Below, piece after piece: positions 11,201 to 18,443 of a DNA stretch of 64,000 bases. The notes beneath the pieces were generated by a model. The model made no database searches. It saw nothing but the letters and a program-made list of their open reading frames with translations, and was not told where the DNA came from. The stretch lies in contig SMOI01000044.1 in NCBI GenBank assembly GCA_008000375.1, forward strand, positions 62,001-126,000. The letters are read 5' to 3'. Both the position numbers and the translations under genes were made by a program. Each line of letters starts with the position of its first letter. Position 1 is the stretch's first letter. Origin of the DNA: Poteriospumella lacustris (Eukaryota; Sar; Chrysophyceae; Chromulinales; Dinobryaceae).

Positions 11201-13068
11201 GCGGTGACTGGAGCGTTGATTAACACTCCATGGTTCAGAGATCGAACAAGAGCATCGGTGGAGACGTGACCAAGTCTTTCTTGAAGTCTTCGCGCTTCCT
11301 TTGCGCGCTTGAGTTGGTCCGGAGGGTAAGCTGCTTCACGCTGTGCAACTGTAGTGACCATGACTTGACCCATCTCCTTCGCGAATTTAGATCCGTCTGC
11401 GACGTAGAGCCCATTTGCTCTTACGTGGAAACGCAGCGAAATGTTTACCCCAGAGAAGCGAACATCAAAATGCGAATTTCGCGCCCACGAGATATCATGG
11501 TCACCTCTCTCGAGCTGATTAAATGACAATATGTTTGCAGCTCCATTGGGTGCGAGGTAAATTGGTTCCACTCCAAGGAACGATCCGATGCAAGAGGTAC
11601 GTTCCGCATTTCCTTGCACGAATCCGGAAATTGTTACTCCATCTGCGGTGTCATGTACGTCAGTTAGGAGCTCTCGATTCCGGAACACCGATATGTTCGC
11701 TTGGGTATCGAGAAGAATGTCCGTGTCGCGGAGCTTCACCGTCCTGGCACTGTGTGCCATGAAGACGCTTTCGGAGCCCTCGAAACCAAACGTTGCGGCA
11801 GTGAATCGTCCCCCATCCTTGGACACAGCTTGTTTTGCGTCCTCAAGTCGCGGGCAGGAGCGTATGAAGTGTCCTGTCTGTCCACAGAGGTCGCAAGTGC
11901 CAGGTGGAGGGTTCGATCCCTTGGTCCGGACAACCTTTTTGTCCTTTTTCTTCGCCGCCTTCTTCTCCTTTGGCGAGTCACCAATGGTACTAAACACCAC
12001 GGGATTAGCGAACCTGTTGTTCCCTTGAGCTGACGTTGGTTCCACGCGCTCCTTGGCCAAGTTGTATGCTTCCGCCACAGAGCGCGGGTAGCTTGGGAGG
12101 GCGCCAGATGTTACCAAATTGTGCAAGTCCGTCAGGAATTTCCCGTATTTGGTTCGGTCCAATTGTTGAAGAAAGTGCCTGGCTTGCAGGTAAGGGGGAT
12201 CCAACGGCGCGCCATATGATCCCATCGTACTCACGATCTGAATGAAACGTTCGTAGTAGGTGTGAATGGACTCAAGGTTATCTTGTCTTGCCGTCTGATA
12301 AGCGCGCAGGATCTGGTATATCTGCGTGTCGTGGTTGGATGAGCCACCCATGTGGGTCATTTCGATCGTTGACCAGAGCTTGAGCGGATCATTGGCCTCA
12401 AGCAGGAGGGTCTCGGCCTCCGGGGCGTTCCGCAATAATGCCAATGATGCTTCGGAGATCTTCGATAGTAGGAGCGCGAAGATTTTCACCTTCTCAGCCT
12501 CACTGTCCAGACGATTTTGAAGGAGTGCTCGCGCTCCTTGGGACAATTGAGCGTCCAAGACTTTGATGCGCGACTTCTTCGGTAACGAGCTTACCAGACG
12601 GTCCAATTCCTGCACTAAAGCGTCGGGGCTCTGCTGGTCGTCATGTCCTTCCTCCGTTTGAGCGTCTTCCTCGTCATCCTCTTCGTCGGCTGATGCATCG
12701 CTCGATTGGGGAGTCGTTGTCCCGGCTGTACGGCGATTAATCTTGACGATACTTGCACGAGCGGCCTGAAGGAGCGACATTGTCTCTCTGCCGTCGTAGT
12801 AAGAGCCAGACTGGAAAAGGTTCCCGTTTAAGGTAAAGTGCGAACGCACATGATCGCTTAGACGATGCTTGAATGTTAACAGATCCCCTATGCTTCCTGG
12901 TTTTAGAAGCGGGATATGGGGATTGACCCTTTCCTTGAGAGTATCGATCGTAGCGGGCTTGTCGGCCCGGTACGGGTGCTTCTTTTTGAAGCTGCCCCTG
13001 CGTTGCTCGGTTTTCGAGCCGCCGGTCTTGGGGTCGGAGCCTTGCCCTTTTGGCTTCTCCATCTTCAA
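8071..13068 (-). CDS. Copia gag-pol polyprotein
   Basis: 1665 codons in a single uninterrupted frame, with no frameshift between gag and pol. Visible motifs: CCHC zinc knuckle CDLCGQTGHFIRSC starting at residue 392; protease-like LLDTQA with Asp454 (DTQA instead of the common DSGA/DTGA); a pre-integrase RLGH motif; an integrase core with candidate D, D and E residues; reverse transcriptase with DIGGAYLNA and YVDD at 1256-1259; RNase H with YVDAS (Asp1421) and the SSTEAE motif. The last 75 residues are encoded by U3 of the 3' LTR. No stop or frameshift is seen, so the element may be competent for transposition. The ATG lies 25 bases downstream of the 5' LTR in element orientation. Confidence 0.95.
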   Translation of the reverse strand: MKMEKPKGQGSDPKTGGSKTEQRRGSFKKKHPYRADKPATIDTLKERVNPHIPLLKPGSIGDLLTFKHRLSDHVRSHFTLNGNLFQSGSYYDGRETMSLLQAARASIVKINRRTAGTTTPQSSDASADEEDDEEDAQTEEGHDDQQSPDALVQELDRLVSSLPKKSRIKVLDAQLSQGARALLQNRLDSEAEKVKIFALLLSKISEASLALLRNAPEAETLLLEANDPLKLWSTIEMTHMGGSSNHDTQIYQILRAYQTARQDNLESIHTYYERFIQIVSTMGSYGAPLDPPYLQARHFLQQLDRTKYGKFLTDLHNLVTSGALPSYPRSVAEAYNLAKERVEPTSAQGNNRFANPVVFSTIGDSPKEKKAAKKKDKKVVRTKGSNPPPGTCDLCGQTGHFIRSCPRLEDAKQAVSKDGGRFTAATFGFEGSESVFMAHSARTVKLRDTDILLDTQANISVFRNRELLTDVHDTADGVTISGFVQGNAERTSCIGSFLGVEPIYLAPNGAANILSFNQLERGDHDISWARNSHFDVRFSGVNISLRFHVRANGLYVADGSKFAKEMGQVMVTTVAQREAAYPPDQLKRAKEARRLQERLGHVSTDALVRSLNHGVLINAPVTAADVLRAHDIYGPSEQLLHGTKKRDKQKPMGILEFVPRPVQTELILLADIMQVENDTYLISVSYPLRLTMTAFLPDKKAPTVANALVDQVDNYAAKGFKVTRVITDPEATLRAAGALIRRHGIDHDETGVEQHVARVEAMIKLVKERTRSLLHGLPYRLPSALVKHAVQYSVRMLNAMAPKEGLHGTSPRELFLGRKTDLRRDFRVPFGEYCHVPVYSGTRNSMQSRTLPAISLGGKGNATGSAEFFVLTTKRIVSRDHWTLLPMPQDSIDFLNSLSDKKENVISIETNQDVKPSVQDLPFPQPTFKVVEDRKDQELDQEDEQVDPEPVPQEESVEQGPILDAAANDCEFDQPEVDSNDAEPLPDPEPPPIQTNEDGEKEGQESPPHDLVPQPPASQPRHRLTYLRPSLKRNSHVYNDSYVYNISVTEGIKKHGQAAEDSIRAELNQMVAKQVWEPAHYRQVPQGSVIIPSFVFLKEKYDASGNFMKIKSRLVAGGHMQNAVADEETSSPTASLTAIMMVAAIAAEENRRVLTLDIGGAYLNAPMKSSRTFMALDKRISDVMTKIDPSYRDYVTKKGTIIVRLKKALYGCKESGLLWYETLSEFLRSEGYIANPYDKCVMNLVKNGVQTTVVIYVDDLLITSREDAQIESLLDSLRARFEQISVNRGKVHSYLGMSFNFQDGSVEVDMRGYETEVLATHSVDGVSTSPASRDLFTLMESPVLDQDEKAKFHTVVAKLAYLAKRTRPDILTAISFLSTRVQSPTKADGSKLVRVLKYLKHTGTRSIKLVKKCDYPIAYVDASYGVHAECRSQTGIMITLGDGPIFVRSVKQKINSKSSTEAELIALSDAMGDIVWSRELLIQQQNYKKTFVSQPAIIYEDNQSTLKLLDRKRTFAGATKHVNIRYFFIADRIATNEIRLIYKETKDMLADLLTKPMSGETFITLRDTLMNFSPSPVAKEARIHVAVEGLCLAEANARPLQGHDDDDHQEANLNGEIRKSSHTTTSACCHVAFQDTLAPQDTAVSQPRTRMHTEKILPCQSSKVL

Positions 13069-13078
13069 GGTATGAATC

Positions 13079-13092
13079 CTTCTAATTAATTC
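13079..13092 (-). promoter_or_regulatory. Candidate self-priming primer-binding site of the copia element
   Basis: In element orientation the 14 nt directly abutting the 5' LTR read GAATTAATTAGAAG. They do not begin with TGG, as a site for a tRNA 3' end normally would. They are the exact reverse complement of LTR bases 13244-13257 (CTTCTAATTAATTC in element orientation). Pairing stops exactly at the LTR boundary (an A-A mismatch beyond it), with zero gap. This matches the layout of self-primed Tf1-type elements. The function is inferred. Confidence 0.55.
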
Positions 13093-13491
13093 TCGAAGCG
13101 CAAAGACACCGACAGACCCAGTCCGGTTCTGGGTTCAGTCCTGCTACTGCGCGTCTTATCTAGTCGATTCTCAGTTGCTCTCCTTGAGACAACTGCCACT
13201 GAACCAATACTCGAACAGAGTAGATGTGGGATCGAGAAGCTTTGAATTAATTAGAAGTGATCATTACAAAACCTTTGATGATTGGCATGGTAAGATCTTT
13301 TCCGTATGCATTCTCGTGCGCGGTTGACTGACAGCTGTATCTTGAGGGGCCAGCGTATCTTGGAAGGCCACATGACAGCATGCGCTAGTTGTCGTGTGCG
13401 AGCTCTTGCGAATCTCGCCGTTGAGGTTCGCCTCCTGATGATCGTCATCATCGTGTCCTTGAAGCGGCCTCGCATTGGCTTCCGCCAAGCA
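13093..13491 (-). repeat. 5' LTR of the copia element
   Basis: 399 bp, identical to the 3' LTR. In element orientation it starts TGCTTGG and ends CTTCGA. It contains an initiator-like TCACTTC (13260-13254), placing a likely transcript start at about 13258 and R-U5 at about 166 nt. No TATA box is seen about 30 bases upstream. Confidence 0.95.
13244..13258 (-). promoter_or_regulatory. Predicted 5' end of the copia transcript / self-primer
   Basis: In element orientation TCACTTC fits the YYANWYY initiator, with A at 13258. The next 14 nt (13257-13244) are exactly complementary to 13079-13092. If transcription starts here, the RNA's own 5' end can fold back onto the primer-binding position. The start site is predicted, not shown. 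Confidence 0.4.
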
Positions 13492-13496
13492 GTCGT
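13492..13496. repeat. Target-site duplication, right copy (GTCGT)
   Basis: GTCGT directly follows the right LTR and matches 7895-7899. Confidence 0.85.
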
Positions 13497-13730
13497 CGCT
13501 GCCAGCAGCACGACGACGACGACGACGACGATCATCGTTATCGTCATCGTGACATCCTAAAGAAATTGCTTCTTCCGCCGCCGGCGGCGACCATCCGGCA
13601 TCGCGATCCTGGCCCAACCTCCCAACGACGAAGCTCCAAGCAGAGGTGGAAAATGGAAAAGAAACAATTTAAAGGCACCTAAATCACATATCATTTGCGG
13701 CGTATTTGCGTAGTTAATCTGTTTTGAAAC
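13497..13730. other. Non-coding 5' flank of the Ttd14-like gene
   Basis: Contains a (GAC)n/CGT-rich microsatellite at about 13508-13550, then moderate-GC sequence leading to the ATG at 13731. The minus-strand ORF crossing it is read-through from the LTR and is not a gene. Confidence 0.5.
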
Positions 13731-14441
13731 ATGTCCACTGGAGAAGGAAAGATCATCAAGTGCGTCCTCACTGGAGGTAAAGACAGCAACTTGTGAGTAA
13801 GCCGAAAATGATTGATGGTTCCTTCGATGTATGTAGGCCCATGTGGCGGAAAAAGCTCCATCTTGGCACACATGCAAAAAGTTCTTCCGGGAATGGGCTT
13901 CAAGGTTGTCAGCGTTCCTGAAGCATCGACTATGATTGTTACCAATGGCGGCCAATACCCTGGCATGTCGGAGGAAAAGCGCGGTCTTCTTTTAGAATAC
14001 GAAACGGTGCTGGTGCGCCTCCAATTGCAATTGGAGGAAACATTTGTCGCTCTTGCTGAGTATTACCGAAAGCAAGGCGATAATGTTGTTGTGGTCTACG
14101 ACCGCGGTATGCTCGACGTGAAAGCTTATGCCCCCGCAGACATTTGGCAAGCATTACTGGCCGAGTTCCATCAGACTGAAGAAGAATTACTCGCTCGCTA
14201 CGATATTGTTGTTCATCTTGTCACGGCAGCTGATGGCGCAGAAGCTTTCTACACCAGCGCCAACAATGCGGCAAGAATCGAAACGGCAGACCAAGCGAAA
14301 GAATTGGACACCCGCACTTTCAATTGCTGGAAAGGACATTCCCAATTGCATCGCGTTGAAAACAAGAGCGTTGAGAATGCTTTTTCAGTCAAAATCAACG
14401 ACACTTTGCAGGTCTTGAATTCTTTCGTTACTTCAAGTTAA
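13731..14441 (+). CDS. P-loop ATPase/GTPase of the AAA_28 (Ttd14/NadR-like) family
   Basis: Two exons, 13731-13776 and 13837-14441, with a 60-bp GT-AG intron; 216 residues. The intron splits the P-loop: exon 1 ends within ...LTGG and exon 2 continues PCGGKSS, giving the Walker A motif GGPCGGKSS. A Walker B-like VVVYDRGMLD follows, then VTAADGAE. This combination is typical of eukaryotic Ttd14-like proteins; Drosophila Ttd14 binds GTP and a phosphoinositide and acts in receptor trafficking. Using the ATG at 13731 rather than a later ATG restores the complete P-loop, which is strong support for the splice. Substrate and role in this organism are unknown. Confidence 0.85.
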
Positions 14442-14848
14442 ATCGGAAATGTCCGCCATTGTGGTATTTTATTTAACAGCCCTGTCTTTTTGGTTTTTCT
14501 ATACACGATTTTACGGTGGTAAGCTGCTCTTGTGGTGCCGAATCCGATAAGTATTGTCTTTACACATTGGTCTAACAGAAGGTCTATCCCGATGTACCTA
14601 ATGTGGAGTATTTGGGCACCTATTCAATACGACTCAGTTCGTTTTCAGCACCTCAGTCAATAGTTGAAACGCCTCGGCCCAACGACTTTTTCCAGAACGC
14701 CGAACACCAAACACGCAACGCACGCAACTCTTTGGTTTTGGTCTCTGTGACGTTTGTTACCAAACGGGCTGAATTGTAGCAGTTCGCACACTATTTCACA
14801 GTCTAGAACTTTCGGTATTCGCTGTTGTGGTATTGAGAGAAAGAAAAA
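14442..14848. other. Intergenic, no feature recognised
   Basis: Low-GC sequence between two plus-strand genes, presumably the 3' UTR of the first and promoter of the second. No ORF, tRNA or repeat stands out. Confidence 0.5.
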
Positions 14849-15366
14849 ATGAGTTCAGAAGAGGACAATCTGTCTGCCTTGCGTGAAAATATCGAGCGCA
14901 AAGGAACGAACTCGTATTACTACGCTCACGGTAAGAAAATCGATGGTCCTCAGTGGGATGGAAAGGAAGAACCTCGCTTGTTGAGCGTTAATGAAGGGCC
15001 TATTATCCCGAAGATCAACTACGTTGAGTTTGCCTCATTTTCGTGGCTTGACGAGACGAAGAGCGTAAAGATTTTCGTTGACTTCGAGAATGCCCTGGAC
15101 ATCCCCGATTCTGACATTTCCTTGGTAAGCTGACGATGAAGAATCTCTGTCTCTTCACAATTTGACTTCAACGCGTCTCACAGGCTGTGGAGGACTGCAA
15201 GTTTGAGTTCAAAGTGAGCAAGAACGGCCGTACTTTTGCGTTGATCATCGATCCCCTGCACGGCACTGTGGCCACTGCGTCGTTCAGAAAGAAGGCAGAT
15301 AAGTTCACGATTATTTTGAAGAAGGATGATGATTCGTCGTGGCATCAGTTGAAGCGTTCCTCTTAA
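14849..15366 (+). CDS. CS-domain protein, CacyBP/p23-like co-chaperone
   Basis: Two exons, 14849-15124 and 15184-15366, with a 59-bp intron in phase 0; 152 residues. The N-terminus has a NSYYYAHGKKIDGPQWDG segment. A CS domain follows (about residues 65-150), with SWLDETKSVKIFV opening the beta-sandwich and FTIILKK near the end. CS domains of this type bind HSP90 or related partners. The intron-retained reading ends early at SLVS; splicing restores the second half of the fold (LAVEDCKFEF), so the splice is well supported. It could equally be called a small calcyclin-binding-protein homologue; the exact partner cannot be told. Confidence 0.82.
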
Positions 15367-15532
15367 ACTTCGTCACGAACGCTTTGTATGTAGTGAAGAT
15401 TTCATTTTTTAGACAAACTTTAGGTTGTAAGTAATTTACAAATAACAACAACAAAGGCATCATCTACAAATAGCAACAACAAATGCACCATTGTTGTTCT
15501 GCAAATCCACGTAAAATTCCGATTCGTTTATT
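15367..15532. other. Short intergenic region with an imperfect A/C-rich direct repeat
   Basis: Two imperfect copies of a CTACAAATAxCAACAACAAA unit lie at about 15430-15490 between the convergent CS-domain and RNase HII genes. Probably 3' UTR sequence. Confidence 0.5.
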
Positions 15533-16639
15533 CTAGGTGCTTTTCTGGCTACGCAATCTGGCAGATCTTCTCAAACTTGCATGTTCTCCTTCTGATGTGG
15601 CTGGAATCTTCGCGGTTTTCGTCGCCTTGGTTGCCTTATCGCCTGTCACAGTTTTTGATTCTCGCTTTTGTTTCGTCTCTTTCGTGGACGAAGCCGATCG
15701 CTTTCCTTGAACAAAGTCTTCCGCCGCTGTCGCAGCCTTCCTTTTTCGCGAAGTTGGCGCCTCTTCTTCCCTCGGATCGGAAGAATTGGATTCATTGTCA
15801 GTCTTTCGCGACCGACGCTCCATAGCCTCCAAGGCGAGTTTCACAGGGCCATATGATCGCCGATGATACGGACATGGTCCATACCGCATGACCAGCGAGC
15901 GGTGTTCCGCAGTAGGATATCCCTTGTGCTGAGCAAAATTGTACTGGGGATATTCTTTGTGGAGATCCACCATAAGATGATCTCGAACTACCTTTGCAAT
16001 GATCGAAGCGGCGGCAATACTGAAAATTCGACTGTCTCCCTTCACAATTGCCTTGCATTCGACTGGCATTTCAGTGGGCACTTTGTTGCCATCAACCAAA
16101 GCTAAATACTCTGAACTGTCCCATTTAGGAGGCGTAGCCTTTCCCTTGGCCGGCTTCTGATTCGCAGCATATCCCTTTTCAAGGATTTCCAGCAAACTAA
16201 TTGTCGCACGTCGCATTCCAGTCAACGACGCTTGCAGGATATTCAGCTCATCAATTTCAGTATGTGATACCACACTGACCGCATATTTGATGTCCGGCTC
16301 ACTAAGCAACACTTTGTACCCTTCTTCTCGTTGTTCTTCAGTCATTTTCTTCGAATCTTGAATAACTGCGTCAAGGCGACTTGTCATTGATCGGGGAATA
16401 TAGCAAGCTGCAACTACAACAGGTCCCGCAAGTGGTCCTCTACCTGCTTCATCAACACCAATAACATTACTATACCCTTCACTGAACGAAAACTCCAAGT
16501 TTCGATCCAAACTCCCACTTTTCCCTCCTGACATGGCCACCAATGATGTTGAATGAATTCCAGAGAAAAGATACGCTGAAGATCGAGCAATAACGACAGG
16601 CACTACACAACTTAAACGGGTAAGTCTTCGCAGAAGCAT
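15533..16639 (-). CDS. Bacterial-type ribonuclease HII, probably organelle-targeted
   Basis: 368 residues, single exon. The core (about 55-280) has the RNase HII signature IGVDEAGRGPLAGPVV with the catalytic Asp-Glu pair, a second acidic motif LVDGN, and HKGYPTAEHR...GPCPYHRRSYGPV, which is typical of bacterial RnhB rather than eukaryotic RNASEH2A. It removes RNA from RNA/DNA hybrids. The first 35 residues are basic, Ser/Arg/Leu-rich and lack acidic residues, resembling a mitochondrial presequence. A second Met at residue 36 (MSGGKSGS) could give an untargeted form. The C-terminal about 80 residues are Lys/Arg-rich (RKRKAATAAE, SARLRSQKS) and could act as a nuclear signal. An organellar origin by endosymbiotic transfer is likely but inferred. 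Confidence 0.88.
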   Translation of the reverse strand: MLLRRLTRLSCVVPVVIARSSAYLFSGIHSTSLVAMSGGKSGSLDRNLEFSFSEGYSNVIGVDEAGRGPLAGPVVVAACYIPRSMTSRLDAVIQDSKKMTEEQREEGYKVLLSEPDIKYAVSVVSHTEIDELNILQASLTGMRRATISLLEILEKGYAANQKPAKGKATPPKWDSSEYLALVDGNKVPTEMPVECKAIVKGDSRIFSIAAASIIAKVVRDHLMVDLHKEYPQYNFAQHKGYPTAEHRSLVMRYGPCPYHRRSYGPVKLALEAMERRSRKTDNESNSSDPREEEAPTSRKRKAATAAEDFVQGKRSASSTKETKQKRESKTVTGDKATKATKTAKIPATSEGEHASLRRSARLRSQKST

Positions 16640-16886
16640 ATATATCAGCGATGCAAATGAATCTGGTATCGGTATCTCTTATCCATTATCTGGTATCGGT
16701 GATCGGCAGGCATCCAACAACCACACTGACGCTCGTCATCGTCATCATGCGATAAAGGTTACTAACTTACTAACCCACTGTTTGTCGCGATTTCCCGCGA
16801 AAAAGTATGTTAAGAATTGACTATCGATTACTGCAAAGTCATGTAGAGCCTATACTTTGTGAACGCCCTCTCGAATGATCGTCAAA
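16640..16886. other. Intergenic, with short TCTGGTATCGGT repeats
   Basis: Between two minus-strand genes. TCTGGTATCGGT occurs twice (about 16661-16703). No gene is recognised. Confidence 0.5.
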
Positions 16887-18131
16887 TCACGAAGAGGAGG
16901 CGGTTTCAACCGAAGTGGTATCATCAGTACGAACTCTATCCAAGATTGAGCCCAATGACGATTCTGCACTTGTTATACGTCCTTTAAGTTGATGAAACGA
17001 CATGAGCGTCGCCCGAATTGAGTGGCAATCCAAGATTCTTGCGTTGTTCGCTTCCTTTCGCATTGTTGCCGCTGATGGAATACCCTTCAGTGCAGAGATA
17101 ACGCCTTGATGATTCGTAAAGCAGTGATCCATATGCGACAGTTCCAAGGGCAAAGGCACAAATTTTTCAATAAATGATTCAACATCTAAATACTTCTGAA
17201 TGTTGTCCACCTCAATTTGTTGTTTGGTGGACGACACCATTGACAACAACATCGAAAAGGTAGTCTGTTTTGACTTCGACTGCTCCAACACAAGTGTTGC
17301 CGCTTGCAGAGCCTCTTGATTGATGATCTTTGATTGAATTTGAGGCCGAAGAGCAGCGAGCGTGGCGGTGGCAGCTTCCAACGTCCGAGTTTTGAGTTTT
17401 TGAAGATAATCGGGAATACCTTTGTACGGAACATACGGCACAACAATTCTCTCTCCACCATGATCACCGAAGTCGCCAATTAAGTCGCCCTGGGAGGAAA
17501 TATGTGTCTGGACTGCACCATCGGTTTGCTTATCAGTGGGGTTGAGGTAGAACTCGAAATCCTGCGTTGCGAGGTGGTAAAATCTTCCCACTCCTGGCGC
17601 CCCGAAGGTGAGAGCCTCGAAGCCTAATGCCCGTCCAACAATCTGAGCATACATTCCACCCAACGAATGACCAGTAATAATCACTTTTGCTGGATGCGAC
17701 AGCTCAACAGATCGCTTCGCAAACATCAACGCCCGGAATGAAAATGTTTGCAATAGTTCCTCTCCTGCCTCCTCGCCCCCATAGTTACGAAGGAGATTCA
17801 AAGCAGTTCCGGCCCATTCTCCAAAATAGTGCATAGATGACATCGCTGAGGTGAACTCGTCCATTCTTTTGGGTTCGTCTCCGAGAAACCCAATCGAACC
17901 ATCAATCAAGTATTGTGAAATGTTGTTGTCAGTTCCGCGGTAAGATACGTACAACTCATCTCCAGAAGTATCGAGAACTGCCAAACATCCAATGGGCGCT
18001 CGCTCGTAACGAAATAGCTTTAAACTCGATTTTATAGTCACGAGATCTTTCTCGATGTCTTCGTCAGTGGATCTTGTTTTGTAGGCCAAGCTGCACAGCT
18101 GTCCACAAATATCCACCTTTTCGTCTCCCAT
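16887..18131 (-). CDS. Class 3 lipase-like alpha/beta hydrolase
   Basis: 414 residues, single exon, no signal peptide or membrane segment. The nucleophile elbow is GHSLGG with Ser156, followed by LTFGAPGVGRF, both typical of the Lipase_3 (fungal lipase-like) family. The oxyanion strand VSYRGTDNN lies near residue 70. The N-terminal CGQLCSLAYK helix also fits the family. The C-terminal 150 residues are helical and have no recognised domain. Likely an intracellular acylhydrolase; substrate unknown. The gene is divergent from the VPS13-like gene. Confidence 0.8.
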   Translation of the reverse strand: MGDEKVDICGQLCSLAYKTRSTDEDIEKDLVTIKSSLKLFRYERAPIGCLAVLDTSGDELYVSYRGTDNNISQYLIDGSIGFLGDEPKRMDEFTSAMSSMHYFGEWAGTALNLLRNYGGEEAGEELLQTFSFRALMFAKRSVELSHPAKVIITGHSLGGMYAQIVGRALGFEALTFGAPGVGRFYHLATQDFEFYLNPTDKQTDGAVQTHISSQGDLIGDFGDHGGERIVVPYVPYKGIPDYLQKLKTRTLEAATATLAALRPQIQSKIINQEALQAATLVLEQSKSKQTTFSMLLSMVSSTKQQIEVDNIQKYLDVESFIEKFVPLPLELSHMDHCFTNHQGVISALKGIPSAATMRKEANNARILDCHSIRATLMSFHQLKGRITSAESSLGSILDRVRTDDTTSVETASSS

Positions 18132-18273
18132 CGTGCAAAATATGGGGAATTACAATATATTACCTTTATCGCTTGTAAACCGGCACGAGATATACACGTG
18201 GCCGCGCGAGAACACTTTCGCTACTGACAAAAAAGAATTCCTAAACAATGAATAAATCGGCGTGCGAGCAGCG

Positions 18274-18435
18274 ATGGTGAAGCAGGAGAAATCTTCGTCA
18301 TCATCATCATCACGCTGTCACTCCCAGCTGCTGGGTCAGGTGTGCGCGTCTGTGCTGGCTGCGCTTGTTGCTGCTGCGAACGCGACCAGCAACTCCAACT
18401 GTGTGCCGATCGATGATACGACGAGCTTTGGATAG
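18274..18435 (+). other. Short upstream ORF before the VPS13-like gene
   Basis: A 53-codon ORF (starting MVKQEKSS, Ser-rich then Ala-rich) ends in TAG 8 bases before the predicted VPS13-like start at 18444. It could be a translational uORF or chance. It has no recognised homology. Confidence 0.25.
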
Positions 18436-18443
18436 GATCCTGT

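Larger units (their letters stand above)
7900..13491 (-). mobile_element. Complete Ty1/copia LTR retrotransposon
   Basis: A 5592-bp element on the minus strand: 5' LTR 13093-13491, one long gag-pol ORF 8071-13068, 3' LTR 7900-8298, flanked by GTCGT target duplications. Domain order is gag, zinc knuckle, protease, integrase, reverse transcriptase, RNase H; integrase before RT defines the Ty1/copia superfamily. The two 399-bp LTRs appear identical base for base, so insertion was recent. The purine-rich segment GGTTGAAGGG just before the 3' LTR is a candidate polypurine tract. LTR ends in element orientation are TGCTTGG...CTTCGA, so the 3' terminus is not the canonical CA. It sits between the fucokinase and Ttd14-like genes without breaking either. 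Confidence 0.95.

Noticed and set aside
11905-11918. tRNA B-box-like GGGTTCGATCCC
   Set aside because: It lies inside the gag coding region next to the zinc knuckle, and no A-box or cloverleaf is seen around it.
13264-13617. 117-codon minus-strand ORF upstream of the retrotransposon
   Set aside because: Its C-terminal part is the U3-encoded tail of gag-pol present in the 5' LTR; the rest is read-through from a flanking microsatellite.
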